Shown here: positions 1-7,389 of the stretch, in pieces
Layout of the letters: the number at the start of each line of letters is the position of its first letter
Position numbering within the stretch: position 1 is the stretch's first letter
Assembly (NCBI GenBank): GCA_900539145.1
Contig: UQAX01000039.1
Location: 1-25,792, forward strand
Reading direction: 5' to 3'
DNA from: an uncultured Blautia sp.
GTDB lineage: Bacteria; Bacillota; Clostridia; Lachnospirales; Lachnospiraceae
DNA: 25,792 nt
The notes under the pieces: model-generated
What the model was told of the DNA's origin: nothing
Seen by the model: the letters and a program-made list of their open reading frames with translations, nothing else
Database searches by the model: none
Translations under genes and position numbers: made by a program

Positions 1-62
1 ATTGCTCTTTAGGCAGACATATTCCTTTTTGAATTACAGTTTGCGGAAACTCAAGTCTTTTT

Positions 63-1406
63 CTACATAAATTCATGCTCCTTACTGAGCTTCTTCACAA
101 TCTTAACAGATGCCAAAATCGCAATCAGGTTCGGAATTACCATAAGTCCGTTAAACATATCAGACATATTCCATACCAAATCAACCTTTAAAGTAGAACC
201 TACCAAAACGCAGATAACTACCAGAAAAGCATAAATCTTCACTGCTTTTGAACCAAAAAGGCTACGCACATTTACTTCCCCAAAGTAGTACCATCCGATA
301 ATTGTCGTAAATGCAAAGAATAACATACAAATAGCAATAAAAATCTTACCGAAAGAACCAAAGGCTGAATCAAACGCAATCTGTGCCAACGCCGAGCCTG
401 TCTCTCCGCTTGATAATGCTCCTGTGGAAAGAATTACGAGAGCCGTTAAAGTCAAAATTACAAAAGTATCAATAAATACTCCCATCATGGCAATCACGCC
501 CTGCTCACCCGGATGTTTTACATCTGCTGTTGCATGAGCATGAGGTGTAGAACCCATACCTGCTTCGTTAGAAAAAAGACCTCTTGCCACACCAAAACGC
601 ATTGCTTTCTGTACGGTAACGCCAAGAGCGCCGCCAAGAACAGCTTCCGGTGCAAATGCTGCCACAAAAATATCGTGGAATGCAGTACCTACTCCGCTTC
701 CGTTCATAAACAAAATAATCAGACATCCGATAATATAAATAAGCGCCATCAAAGGAACAACCTTTTCTGTAACTCTTGCAATTCGGTTAATGCCTCCAAG
801 AAAAATAAATGCCGCTACAATAGCTACTAAAATTCCCACATGGAACGGTTTAATTCCAAAGGCATTATAGAAAGAGCTTCCGATAGAATTGGACTGTACC
901 ATGTTTCCCATAAATCCCAGCGCTAAAATAATTGCAACAGAGAAAAATCCTGCAAGGAACTTTCCGAATTTGCCTTTAAAAATATATTTAATATAGTAAA
1001 CAGGTCCTCCCACAACAACACCGTTTTCTTTTACTCTGGTATGCTGTGCCATAACTGCTTCTGCGTAAATGGTTGCCATTCCAAAGAAGGCGCTTACCCA
1101 CATCCAGAAAATAGCTCCCGGACCTCCGGATGCAATGGCTGTTGCCGCACCGGCAATATTTCCCGTACCTACCTGTGCCGCAATAGCTGTTGCCAATGCC
1201 TGAAAGGAGCTTAGTCCGTTTTCACTGCTTTTTCCGTGAAGTGAAAAACCGCCGAACATCTTCTTCATTCCCGCACCGAATTTCCTCACCTGAATAAATT
1301 TCAGTGTAAAGGTATAAAAAATACCTGTACCTAAAAGCAGGATTAAAAGTGCATAATCCCACAAAAACTTGTTTACCAGCTCTACAATAGACGCTATCAT
1401 TTCCAT
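63..1406 (-). CDS. Alanine/glycine:cation symporter (AGCS family)
   Basis: This 447-residue polytopic membrane protein imports small amino acids (alanine or glycine) together with a cation, usually Na+. The sequence has the AGCS hallmarks: an N-terminal membrane helix (WDYALLILLLGTGIFYT), the conserved stretch FQALATAIAAQVGTGNIAGA at about residues 68-87, GGPGAIFWMWVSAFFGMAT, and the later RGLFSNEAGMGSTPHAHATA motif. Its length is normal for the family. The ATG at 1406 is preceded by an AAGGGAGAG ribosome binding site at good spacing. It lies about 100 bases downstream of a terminator and a tandem glycine riboswitch, which points to glycine as a physiological substrate. The gene stands alone with its own promoter near 1800-1825. 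Family assignment is secure; the glycine preference is inferred from the riboswitch. Confidence 0.95.
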   Translation of the reverse strand: MEMIASIVELVNKFLWDYALLILLLGTGIFYTFTLKFIQVRKFGAGMKKMFGGFSLHGKSSENGLSSFQALATAIAAQVGTGNIAGAATAIASGGPGAIFWMWVSAFFGMATIYAEAVMAQHTRVKENGVVVGGPVYYIKYIFKGKFGKFLAGFFSVAIILALGFMGNMVQSNSIGSSFYNAFGIKPFHVGILVAIVAAFIFLGGINRIARVTEKVVPLMALIYIIGCLIILFMNGSGVGTAFHDIFVAAFAPEAVLGGALGVTVQKAMRFGVARGLFSNEAGMGSTPHAHATADVKHPGEQGVIAMMGVFIDTFVILTLTALVILSTGALSSGETGSALAQIAFDSAFGSFGKIFIAICMLFFAFTTIIGWYYFGEVNVRSLFGSKAVKIYAFLVVICVLVGSTLKVDLVWNMSDMFNGLMVIPNLIAILASVKIVKKLSKEHEFM

Positions 1407-1502
1407 TTTTTTCTCTCCCTTTTCTTTTCATTCTATTTGCCTATTGTTGTCTGAAATTTATGTTTTTGTTTCACAGAACATCATTTCCTCTAAAACAAAA
1501 AA

Positions 1503-1529
1503 TCCGTGGGATTACGAAAATCCCACGGA
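1503..1529 (-). terminator. Intrinsic terminator of the glycine-riboswitch leader
   Basis: A perfect 11-bp stem (TCCGTGGGATT with AATCCCACGGA) and a 5-base loop are followed on the minus strand by TTTTTTGTTTTA. It lies between the riboswitch and the symporter start, so it is the probable expression platform. A second imperfect stem between about 1543-1560 and 1570-1592 (GGGCGC pairing with GCGCTT and flanking bases) lies between aptamer and terminator and may belong to the switching structure. Confidence 0.85.
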
Positions 1530-1604
1530 CTAAAGTTCTTTCCAAGCGCAACTGCGTTCAAACATAAACATAGCGCCCAAAAGCACTACCTTTACGAAAA
1601 ACTT

Positions 1605-1765
1605 CACTGTCCTTTTGCCTGAGAGATTCACAGACCATGTCTGCTTACACCTTCGGCACCCTTTTCGGGATTCTCCAGAGAGCCATCCAGATGCAGTCCT
1701 GCTTTTTTCAAAGCCCCTGAGAGTATTACTCCTTCGGTGGGCAATTTTGCCTCTTTCCTGCAACC
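1605..1765 (-). ncRNA. Tandem glycine riboswitch
   Basis: Read on the minus strand, two consecutive glycine aptamers are visible. The first has CACCGAAGGAG followed by ACTCTCAGGGGC and a GACTGCATCTGG tail. The second has CTCTGGAGA, GTGCCGAAGG, CTCTCAGGCAAAAGGACAG. These are the conserved core motifs of the class (gcvT motif). The RNA is followed by a terminator and then the AGCS symporter. In other bacteria such switches on transporter genes turn expression down when glycine is abundant, while those on gcvT operons turn it up. The direction here cannot be read with certainty. Confidence 0.93.
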
Positions 1766-1797
1766 TTCTATTGGCACAATATGCAAATAACGATTTT

Positions 1798-1825
1798 ATT
1801 ATAGCACCCGTTTTCCATTTGTCAA
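1798..1825 (-). promoter_or_regulatory. Sigma-A promoter of the riboswitch-symporter transcript
   Basis: On the minus strand, a consensus TTGACA at 1820-1825 and TATAAT at 1798-1803 are separated by 16 bases. It sits about 40 bases upstream of the first glycine aptamer and just downstream of the peptidase-like gene, so the symporter has its own transcript. Confidence 0.8.
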
Positions 1826-1865
1826 TCCCCTTTGTGAAGACAAATGTGTTTTTCTCAAATACATT

Positions 1866-2549
1866 TTATTTTTTTCTGATATAGCAAATATTACTAACCA
1901 GCGAACAACTGTATTTTTTCACATAATTCTGATATTCATAAAAATTAACATAATATTCCCTTCCCCATGAAGAAATACGCAGCCATTGTCCTTCAAATCC
2001 TGTAATCACAACGAAATGTGCTGCTGCTTCCGCTATCTTCTCATATCCTTCCTCTATCTTTTCATAAAAAGCCAATTTGTGTTTTCTCACAGGAAGGGGG
2101 AAATTCGGTCCTATTGCCAGTATAACCGGTATGTCATGCGCCAGCATTGCTTTTATCCTGTTTGGTATATTTCTGCTTCTTACACCAAAAGTTGCTTTTA
2201 AAGGAATTCTGTTCTTTATAAAATAGCGATTTATCTCCATTCCTAAAAGCCAGCCCGGAATTCCTAATGAAGGAATAACCGGAAAATATTTTTTTCGCAT
2301 TGCTTCTGCACACCTTTGATAGGTTTCAATGTCCACAATCCCACTTTTTATATCTTCTTCCTGAAAGTCCTTTCCCTTACAATATTCCTTATGTAAATCT
2401 AAATAGAAAAGAATATCCGTTGCCGCAATCACACCGCAGCCGTAGCCTGCCATGATTTTTCTTCTCCACCATTCCTGACTTCCTCCGTAAGACAGACTGC
2501 CGTCCTTCATAATTGCTATATAAGGCTCTTTTAGCTTCCCTTGCTTCAT
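1866..2549 (-). CDS. Papain/C39-like cysteine-peptidase-fold protein, function unknown
   Basis: A 227-residue soluble protein without a signal peptide. The pattern fits the papain-like superfamily (C39_2-like): a candidate nucleophile Cys38 in AGYGCGVIAATDILFYL, and a candidate general base His178 in AAAHFVVITGFEG. Then comes RISSWGREYYVN, which recalls the N-S-W-G motif of papain with Asn replaced by Ser. It may be an active peptidase or transferase, or a fold-only relative. Its start codon overlaps the stop of the upstream DapF-like gene by 4 bases (ATGA), so the two are translationally coupled and probably work in one process. I do not recognise a characterised orthologue. Fold assignment is moderately sure; catalysis and substrate are unknown. 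Confidence 0.65.
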   Translation of the reverse strand: MKQGKLKEPYIAIMKDGSLSYGGSQEWWRRKIMAGYGCGVIAATDILFYLDLHKEYCKGKDFQEEDIKSGIVDIETYQRCAEAMRKKYFPVIPSLGIPGWLLGMEINRYFIKNRIPLKATFGVRSRNIPNRIKAMLAHDIPVILAIGPNFPLPVRKHKLAFYEKIEEGYEKIAEAAAHFVVITGFEGQWLRISSWGREYYVNFYEYQNYVKKYSCSLVSNICYIRKK

Positions 2550-3325
2550 CTTATGTCAACCTTCATTTCTTCTGATATTGTTACCGGTCCTCCCATTTTA
2601 CAGGATATTACCTTGCCCTCTTCTTTTTTTACATACGCTTCTATCATGCCGCCCGGCTGGTAAAGCTCATATACAAATTCTCCTGTATCTGCATCCTTAG
2701 ACAGATATACAGCAGCTCCCATGCTGCCGCTTCCGCAGCTGCTTTCCCATACCATAGAAGCTGTGCTCTCTACATATACCACAGGCGTCATCTGATTTCC
2801 TTCTAAAAACATAACGCCATAGGCATCACAGGGACATACTTTCTTCGCCTCCCCAATAAGCTCATCTACAAATTTCTGAGCTTTTGGCGCACTTTTTACA
2901 ATAATATGGCAAATCCCCTCAAAGACTACCATAGAAAAAACTTCCCCTTTTACGGAAATCTCTTTTATCTCCAGCGGAAGGGGCATTTCTGTCCTTGCAG
3001 TGCCTTTTTCCATATCCACTGCCACCTTCAATTTCTTCTGAGAACCGCTGACATCCACCCACACTTCCTCTGCCTTTTCCTGTGAAAGCATATTCAGCAG
3101 ATAGCCAAAGCTTCTGGTTGCGTTGCCACAGAATTCTCCGCCCATCATCTGCATGTGAAAATTTCCGTCCTGTGCTTCTTCCACAAAGCCTACCTGCTCG
3201 CCATGAAGCTCCTCCATGCACAAAAGTTCTCTGGAAATTGCTGCGTACTCCTCTCTTTTTGCCGGACTCATTACAAAAATCGTTACATTTCCTGCCGGAT
3301 TTGCTACTCGAATTTTTAATTCCAT
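2546..3325 (-). CDS. DapF-like amino-acid epimerase/racemase
   Basis: A 259-residue protein of the cofactor-independent, two-cysteine diaminopimelate epimerase fold. Both catalytic cysteines are visible: Cys66 in MGGEFCGNATRSFG and Cys197 in WESSCGSGSMGAA. A typical DapF has an N-G-x-R-C type first motif; the GGEFCGNATR form here diverges and recalls DapF-like racemases such as the histidine racemase CntK of staphylopine synthesis. The substrate is therefore probably not, or not only, diaminopimelate. The ATG at 3325 was chosen over an upstream in-frame ATG at 3385 because GGAGGT lies 8 bases before it and similarity begins there (MELKIRVANPAGNVT). The gene is the first of a two-gene operon with the cysteine-peptidase-like protein. 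No CntL/CntM-like partner is present. Confidence 0.8.
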   Translation of the reverse strand: MELKIRVANPAGNVTIFVMSPAKREEYAAISRELLCMEELHGEQVGFVEEAQDGNFHMQMMGGEFCGNATRSFGYLLNMLSQEKAEEVWVDVSGSQKKLKVAVDMEKGTARTEMPLPLEIKEISVKGEVFSMVVFEGICHIIVKSAPKAQKFVDELIGEAKKVCPCDAYGVMFLEGNQMTPVVYVESTASMVWESSCGSGSMGAAVYLSKDADTGEFVYELYQPGGMIEAYVKKEEGKVISCKMGGPVTISEEMKVDIR

Positions 3326-3406
3326 ATACTCATACCTCCCAAATATTTTCGTTCCCCAATATATTTTAATCATATCACATTCCACATCAAAAAATAATAA
3401 AATTTA

Positions 3407-3435
3407 TCGACATTTGTAAAAAGCTGTGCTATATA
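3407..3435 (+). promoter_or_regulatory. Promoter of the MATE-GH20 operon
   Basis: TCGACA (3407-3412) and TATATA (3430-3435) are spaced by 17 bases and lie 37 bases before the MATE start codon. The intergenic region of about 150 bp is shared with the divergent DapF-like gene, whose promoter I could not place confidently. Confidence 0.55.
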
Positions 3436-3472
3436 TTGAGTATAGGATTTCATAAAAAAGGGGGGACTTTTA

Positions 3473-4837
3473 TTGAAGACAAAAAATACTTCTGTGAACC
3501 AAATTACAGAGGGTGTTATATGGAAACAACTCCTGCTTTTCTTCTTCCCGATTATGCTGGGAACGCTGTTTCAGCAGCTCTACAATACGGCTGATGCAGT
3601 TGTTGTGGGACGTTTTGTGGGGACACAGGCGTTGGCTGCCGTAGGAGGCTCTACCGGACAGATGGTTAATCTGATTGTAGGCTTTTTTGTAGGTCTTTCT
3701 TCCGGCGCTACGGTAATTATCGCCCGCTATTACGGAGCAAAAAACAAAAAGGAGTTAAACGACACTCTGCATACAGCCGCTGCTCTTTCTGTTGCAGGCG
3801 GCATTATTATCACCATTGCCGGTATTGCTTTAACACCTTTCATGTTAAAGCTTATGAACACTCCAAAGGACGTTTTGCAGGACTCCTCCACTTATCTTAG
3901 AATTTATTTTGCAGGCATTATTTTTGTATTTATTTATAACGTAGGTTCTGCAATTTTAAGAGCTGTGGGCGACTCTACACGCCCTCTTTATTTCCTGATT
4001 GTATGCTGCTTTATTAACATCTTTCTGGATATTCTTCTGGTAGTGGGGTTTGATATGGGTGTTGCCGGTGCTGCTCTCGCCACGGTAATTTCTCAGGCAG
4101 CCAGCGCTATTTTAGTAATTTACGCCCTGATGAAATCCAAGGATATGTATCGTCTGAAGCCAAAGGAAATTCATTTTCACAAGTTCCTTTTGCTGTCCAT
4201 TGTTACCATTGGGCTTCCTGCGGGCATTCAGTCTGTCATGTATAACGTTTCCAACATGATTATTCAGACTTCTCTTAATGATTTGGGGACAAGTACCATG
4301 GCAGCTTATACCGCTTTTGGAAAGATTGATGCTATTTACTGGATGATTTCCGGCGCTTTCAGCGTGGCAATTACAACCTTTATCGGGCAGAATTACGGTG
4401 CCGGAAAATATCACCGTATGAAAAAGAGCGTTGCAGTCTGTCTGTTTATGGATTTTATTGCTTCTGTGCTGGTAAGTATTCTTTTACTTTCTCTGGGAGA
4501 ATATCTCCTGCGAATGTTTACCACTGACCCGGAGGTGATTAAAATCGGTATGAAAATTATTCATGTGATTGCGCCCTCTTACGTGCTGTTTATTTTTATT
4601 GAAATTTTATCCAGCGCCCTTCGAGGAGTGGGAAATGTATTAGTTCCCATGCTTATGACTTGTACCGGCGTATGCTTGCTTCGTATTATCTGGATTTTCC
4701 TTGTAATACCAAAAAAACCAAGCATTTCTGACATTTTGCTGTGTTATCCTATCTCATGGGGATTGACAGCAGCCCTGTTTGTTATTTATTATTACTTTGA
4801 CCAGAAAAAATTCTATAAAACACATATAGAACATTAA
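3473..4837 (+). CDS. MATE family multidrug/metabolite exporter
   Basis: A 454-residue membrane protein of the multidrug and toxic compound extrusion family (DinF/NorM-like group), an Na+- or H+-driven antiporter. The diagnostic N-terminal region is clear: PIMLGTLFQQLYNTADAVVV at about residues 26-45, then GRFVGTQALAAVGGS and GLSSGATVIIARYYGAKN. A second, repeat-like half begins near residue 245 (GLPAGIQSVMYNVSNMIIQ). About 12 membrane helices are expected at this length. Translation starts at a TTG preceded by a GGGGGG-type ribosome binding site. The GH20 gene follows after 23 bases, so the two are probably co-transcribed. Substrate cannot be predicted; the GH20 link hints at amino-sugar metabolites or glycosylated compounds, but that is speculative. 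Confidence 0.93.
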   Translation: MKTKNTSVNQITEGVIWKQLLLFFFPIMLGTLFQQLYNTADAVVVGRFVGTQALAAVGGSTGQMVNLIVGFFVGLSSGATVIIARYYGAKNKKELNDTLHTAAALSVAGGIIITIAGIALTPFMLKLMNTPKDVLQDSSTYLRIYFAGIIFVFIYNVGSAILRAVGDSTRPLYFLIVCCFINIFLDILLVVGFDMGVAGAALATVISQAASAILVIYALMKSKDMYRLKPKEIHFHKFLLLSIVTIGLPAGIQSVMYNVSNMIIQTSLNDLGTSTMAAYTAFGKIDAIYWMISGAFSVAITTFIGQNYGAGKYHRMKKSVAVCLFMDFIASVLVSILLLSLGEYLLRMFTTDPEVIKIGMKIIHVIAPSYVLFIFIEILSSALRGVGNVLVPMLMTCTGVCLLRIIWIFLVIPKKPSISDILLCYPISWGLTAALFVIYYYFDQKKFYKTHIEH

Positions 4838-4860
4838 AACAATGAAAGGAAGCTATTATT

Positions 4861-6780
4861 ATGACTTTTTCTTATTCCAACGCACCTTCCTCTCTGGAGC
4901 TTGCACTGATTGAGGAAAGCACACAGATACTTTTAAATGAATACAGCAAGCAGTGTGCAGACGCAGAACAGCTCTGTGTAAACGTCACTTTTACTTCATC
5001 CGGAAACACTTTAAGGGTTTCTAAAAAAGGAGAACAGTGCACCATTACCTGCCATGAACCGGCTCATTATTTCCGCTGTCTCAATTACCTTATTCATCAC
5101 TTGAATGAGGATTTTGACTTTGAAGAAACGGGCTTTTTCGAGAAAAACGGTTTTATGCTGGACTGTTCCAGAAATGCCGTTTCTACTGTAAATACAGTTA
5201 AAAAATTAATTCGTATTATGGCAAAGCTGGGACTTAATCAGTTACTTTTATATACAGAGGATACTTATGAGGTTCCGGGACTTCCTTACTTCGGTACTTA
5301 CAGAGGCCGTTACTCACAGGAAGAGCTTCGCCAGTTAGATGACTATGCTTACCAATTCGGAATTGAGCTCGTTCCCTGTATCCAGACACTCGCTCATTTA
5401 AGAAATGCCCTGAAATGGCCTATGGGACAGGACTTAAAGGACAGCGCCGATATTTTGCTGGTAGGTTCTGAAAAAGTCTACGATTTTATCAGACAGCTTT
5501 TAACCTCTGTAAAAAGCTGCTTCCGTTCTGAAAATATTCATATCGGTATGGATGAGGCTGTTATGCTGGGACTTGGAAATTATCTGCACCAAAACGGCTA
5601 CAAGAAAAGCTCTGAGCTGCTTTTAGAGCATACCGACCGTGTTCTGGAAATTTGCAGAGAATTGAACTTAAAGCCTATGATGTGGAGTGATATGTTTATT
5701 TCCTCCAACGCCGGAACATGGTATTACAATGTTGACGAAAACGTTGATACTACAAGCTGGACAAAACCGGCAGATGATTTGGCTTTGGTATATTGGGATT
5801 ACTATAATACAGACAGAAGCGTATATCGCAAGATGCTTCGTATTCATAACGAAATCGCTAAAAGAACGGTATTTGCCGGCGGTATCTGGAACTGGAACGG
5901 TATTGCGCCAAACTACGGCAGAACAATCAACTGCACAATTCCTGCCCTTTTAGAATGTCAGGCACAGAATGTGAAAGAGGTATTTGCTACCGGCTGGATG
6001 GACAACGGAGCGGAAACTCCGATTGACGCTATTTATCCGGGACTTGTGGCATTTGCTACCCTTTGCTTCCACTCTGATTTAGATGAAGCCGTTTTAAAAC
6101 AGAACTTTGCTGACTGCGTAGATGCAGCTTGGGAAGATTTTGAGCTTTTGGACAGATTTGACTCTCTTTTCCAAGGAGACGGAAATAACATTTCTGCCGA
6201 TAATCCTTCCAAATATTTGCTGTATCAGGACGCTATGCTGGGTATGTTTGACTACCACATTCAAGGAGTAGATACAAAGTCCTATTATAAAGATTTAGCT
6301 GACAAGCTGGACAAATGTGCAAACGAAAATTCTTGCTACAAAACATTATTTAATTTCTATAAATATTTTGCCCTTGTACTGTCTGAAAAAGCGGATTTGG
6401 GAATTCGTTTAAAAGAAGCTTATGATAAAAACGATTTGTCCACATTAGAAGAATTAAACGCAAAAGTTATCCCCAATATTCTGGAGAATTTACAACTTAT
6501 GCACCAATTCCGTGAGGAGTTATGGATGAAAGATGCAAAGCCTTTTGGTTACGAGCTTATGGATATTAAACTTGGCGGAGTTTCTGCACGTTTAAAAGCC
6601 TGCCAGAGACGTATTGCTTCTTATCTTGCCAAGGAAGTGGATAAATTAGAAGAATTAGAGCAGGAACGCCTGCCTTACTGGACAGTGGAAAATATATATC
6701 CACATGATATGAAGGTAGAACTTCGTGAAAATATCTGGAGCAGAATTGTCAGTGGATGTGATTTAATCGATACGATTTAA
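4861..6780 (+). CDS. Cytoplasmic GH20 beta-N-acetylhexosaminidase
   Basis: A 639-residue glycoside hydrolase family 20 enzyme that removes terminal beta-linked GlcNAc/GalNAc by substrate-assisted catalysis. The TIM-barrel domain starts near residue 95 (NGFMLDCSRNAV). The catalytic Asp231-Glu232 pair lies in IHIGMDEAVMLG, and the YTEDTYEVPG and PCIQTLAHLRNALKWP segments also match the family. The C-terminal 250 residues are mainly helical and resemble the GH20C-type architecture known from streptococci. There is no signal peptide, so it acts on short imported oligosaccharides inside the cell. An AAAGGAAG ribosome binding site precedes the ATG, and the gene follows the MATE exporter by 23 bases. 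No intrinsic terminator with a T-run is seen after it, so read-through into arsR is possible. Confidence 0.93.
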   Translation: MTFSYSNAPSSLELALIEESTQILLNEYSKQCADAEQLCVNVTFTSSGNTLRVSKKGEQCTITCHEPAHYFRCLNYLIHHLNEDFDFEETGFFEKNGFMLDCSRNAVSTVNTVKKLIRIMAKLGLNQLLLYTEDTYEVPGLPYFGTYRGRYSQEELRQLDDYAYQFGIELVPCIQTLAHLRNALKWPMGQDLKDSADILLVGSEKVYDFIRQLLTSVKSCFRSENIHIGMDEAVMLGLGNYLHQNGYKKSSELLLEHTDRVLEICRELNLKPMMWSDMFISSNAGTWYYNVDENVDTTSWTKPADDLALVYWDYYNTDRSVYRKMLRIHNEIAKRTVFAGGIWNWNGIAPNYGRTINCTIPALLECQAQNVKEVFATGWMDNGAETPIDAIYPGLVAFATLCFHSDLDEAVLKQNFADCVDAAWEDFELLDRFDSLFQGDGNNISADNPSKYLLYQDAMLGMFDYHIQGVDTKSYYKDLADKLDKCANENSCYKTLFNFYKYFALVLSEKADLGIRLKEAYDKNDLSTLEELNAKVIPNILENLQLMHQFREELWMKDAKPFGYELMDIKLGGVSARLKACQRRIASYLAKEVDKLEELEQERLPYWTVENIYPHDMKVELRENIWSRIVSGCDLIDTI

Positions 6781-6793
6781 GAGATTTTAAAGG

Positions 6794-6849
6794 TTTCCTC
6801 TTTTATTTCCATCATTTTATGATACACTATAAGGAAATAAAGGAGGAAA
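6794..6849 (+). repeat. Inverted repeat enclosing the arsR promoter and ribosome binding site
   Basis: A 17-base left arm (6794-6810, TTTCCTCTTTTATTTCC) pairs with 6833-6849 (GGAAATAAAGGAGGAAA) at 16 of 17 positions, or 17 in RNA counting one G-U pair. The 22-base loop holds a smaller palindrome (ATCAT-TTT-ATGAT) and a -10-like TACACTATAAG. The right arm contains the AAAGGAGG ribosome binding site of arsR. In a transcript reading through from GH20 the site would be sequestered; in a transcript started from the loop it would be free. Confidence 0.7.
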
Positions 6850-6856
6850 TACTTTT

Positions 6857-7228
6857 ATGGAAGAACACACATTACCCCATCAGCACGGAGAACATGGGGA
6901 ACATTTAATAGAACATATACCTGACACAGAAAAATTTCAAATTGTTGCTTCTATCTTCAAACAGCTCAGTGATACCACACGTATTCGCATTTTTTGGATT
7001 TTATGCCACTGCGAAGAATGCGTAATCAATATCTCTGCCTTAATGGATATGAGCAGTCCTGCGGTAGCACATCATTTACGGCTCTTAAAAAGCAGCGGTC
7101 TGGTAGAAACCCGCAGAGAAGGAAAGGAAACTTATTATAAAGCCAGTTCATCAGAAAAAGCACAGTCTCTTCATCACATGATTGAACAGATGATGGATAT
7201 TTCCTGTCTATCGGCATCTAAAAAATAA
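6857..7228 (+). CDS. ArsR/SmtB-family metal-sensing repressor
   Basis: A 123-residue winged-helix repressor of the ArsR/SmtB family, which leaves DNA when it binds metal. The HTH core runs from about residue 28 (IVASIFKQLSDTTRIRIFWIL) through the recognition helix (MDMSSPAVAHHLRLLKSSGLV) to the wing (ETRREGKETYYKAS). Candidate metal ligands are Cys50-His51-Cys52 and Cys55 in the alpha-3 region (CHCEEC, comparable to the ELCVCD region of CadC/ArsR). There is also a His-rich N-terminus (HTLPHQHGEHGEHLIEH) and a C-terminal LHHMIEQMMD helix like the alpha-5 site of Zn sensors. It is convergent with feoB and 5 kb from an HMA-ATPase promoter carrying a 12-2-12 operator, its most likely target. The exact metal is inferred to be Zn, Cd or Pb. 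Confidence 0.9.
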   Translation: MEEHTLPHQHGEHGEHLIEHIPDTEKFQIVASIFKQLSDTTRIRIFWILCHCEECVINISALMDMSSPAVAHHLRLLKSSGLVETRREGKETYYKASSSEKAQSLHHMIEQMMDISCLSASKK

Positions 7229-7386
7229 AGAGTCAGAGCTTTAAATATCATTCCGAAATATTTATACACTTTTAGCGAATTTGTCGAGCACGCTTTGAGA
7301 TTACAAGCTCAAAGTGAGCGCAGGCTGAGCATAAAATGTATAAATATTCTGGAGATGTACCTAAAGCGCCAACTCCTTATTTTTTT
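7221..7386. repeat. Large imperfect palindrome (MITE-like or bidirectional terminator)
   Basis: Two arms of about 75 bases run from the arsR stop codon to just past the feoB stop codon and are imperfect inverted copies. Matching blocks are AAAATAAAGAGT (7222-7233) against ACTCCTTATTTT (7372-7383), AATATTTATACA (7257-7268) exactly against TGTATAAATATT (7337-7348), and CTTTGAG (7293-7299) exactly against CTCAAAG (7308-7314), all centred near 7302.5. The outer ends are A-rich on the left and T-rich on the right, so transcripts from either side end in U-runs after the hairpin. It could terminate both arsR and feoB, yet its length is typical of a miniature inverted-repeat element. Confidence 0.8.
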
Positions 7387-7389
7387 AAT

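Noticed and set aside
1..62. Terminator after the AGCS symporter
   Set aside because: A short AGTTT-CCGC-AAACT hairpin exists but no T-run follows on the minus strand.
1530..1763. 77-codon open frame on the minus strand, and an 89-codon frame opposite
   Set aside because: Both lie inside the glycine riboswitch leader and translate to low-quality sequence without binding sites.
3326..3385. 20-residue extension of the DapF-like protein
   Set aside because: There is no binding site at 3385 and the GGAGGT before 3325 fits the family start.
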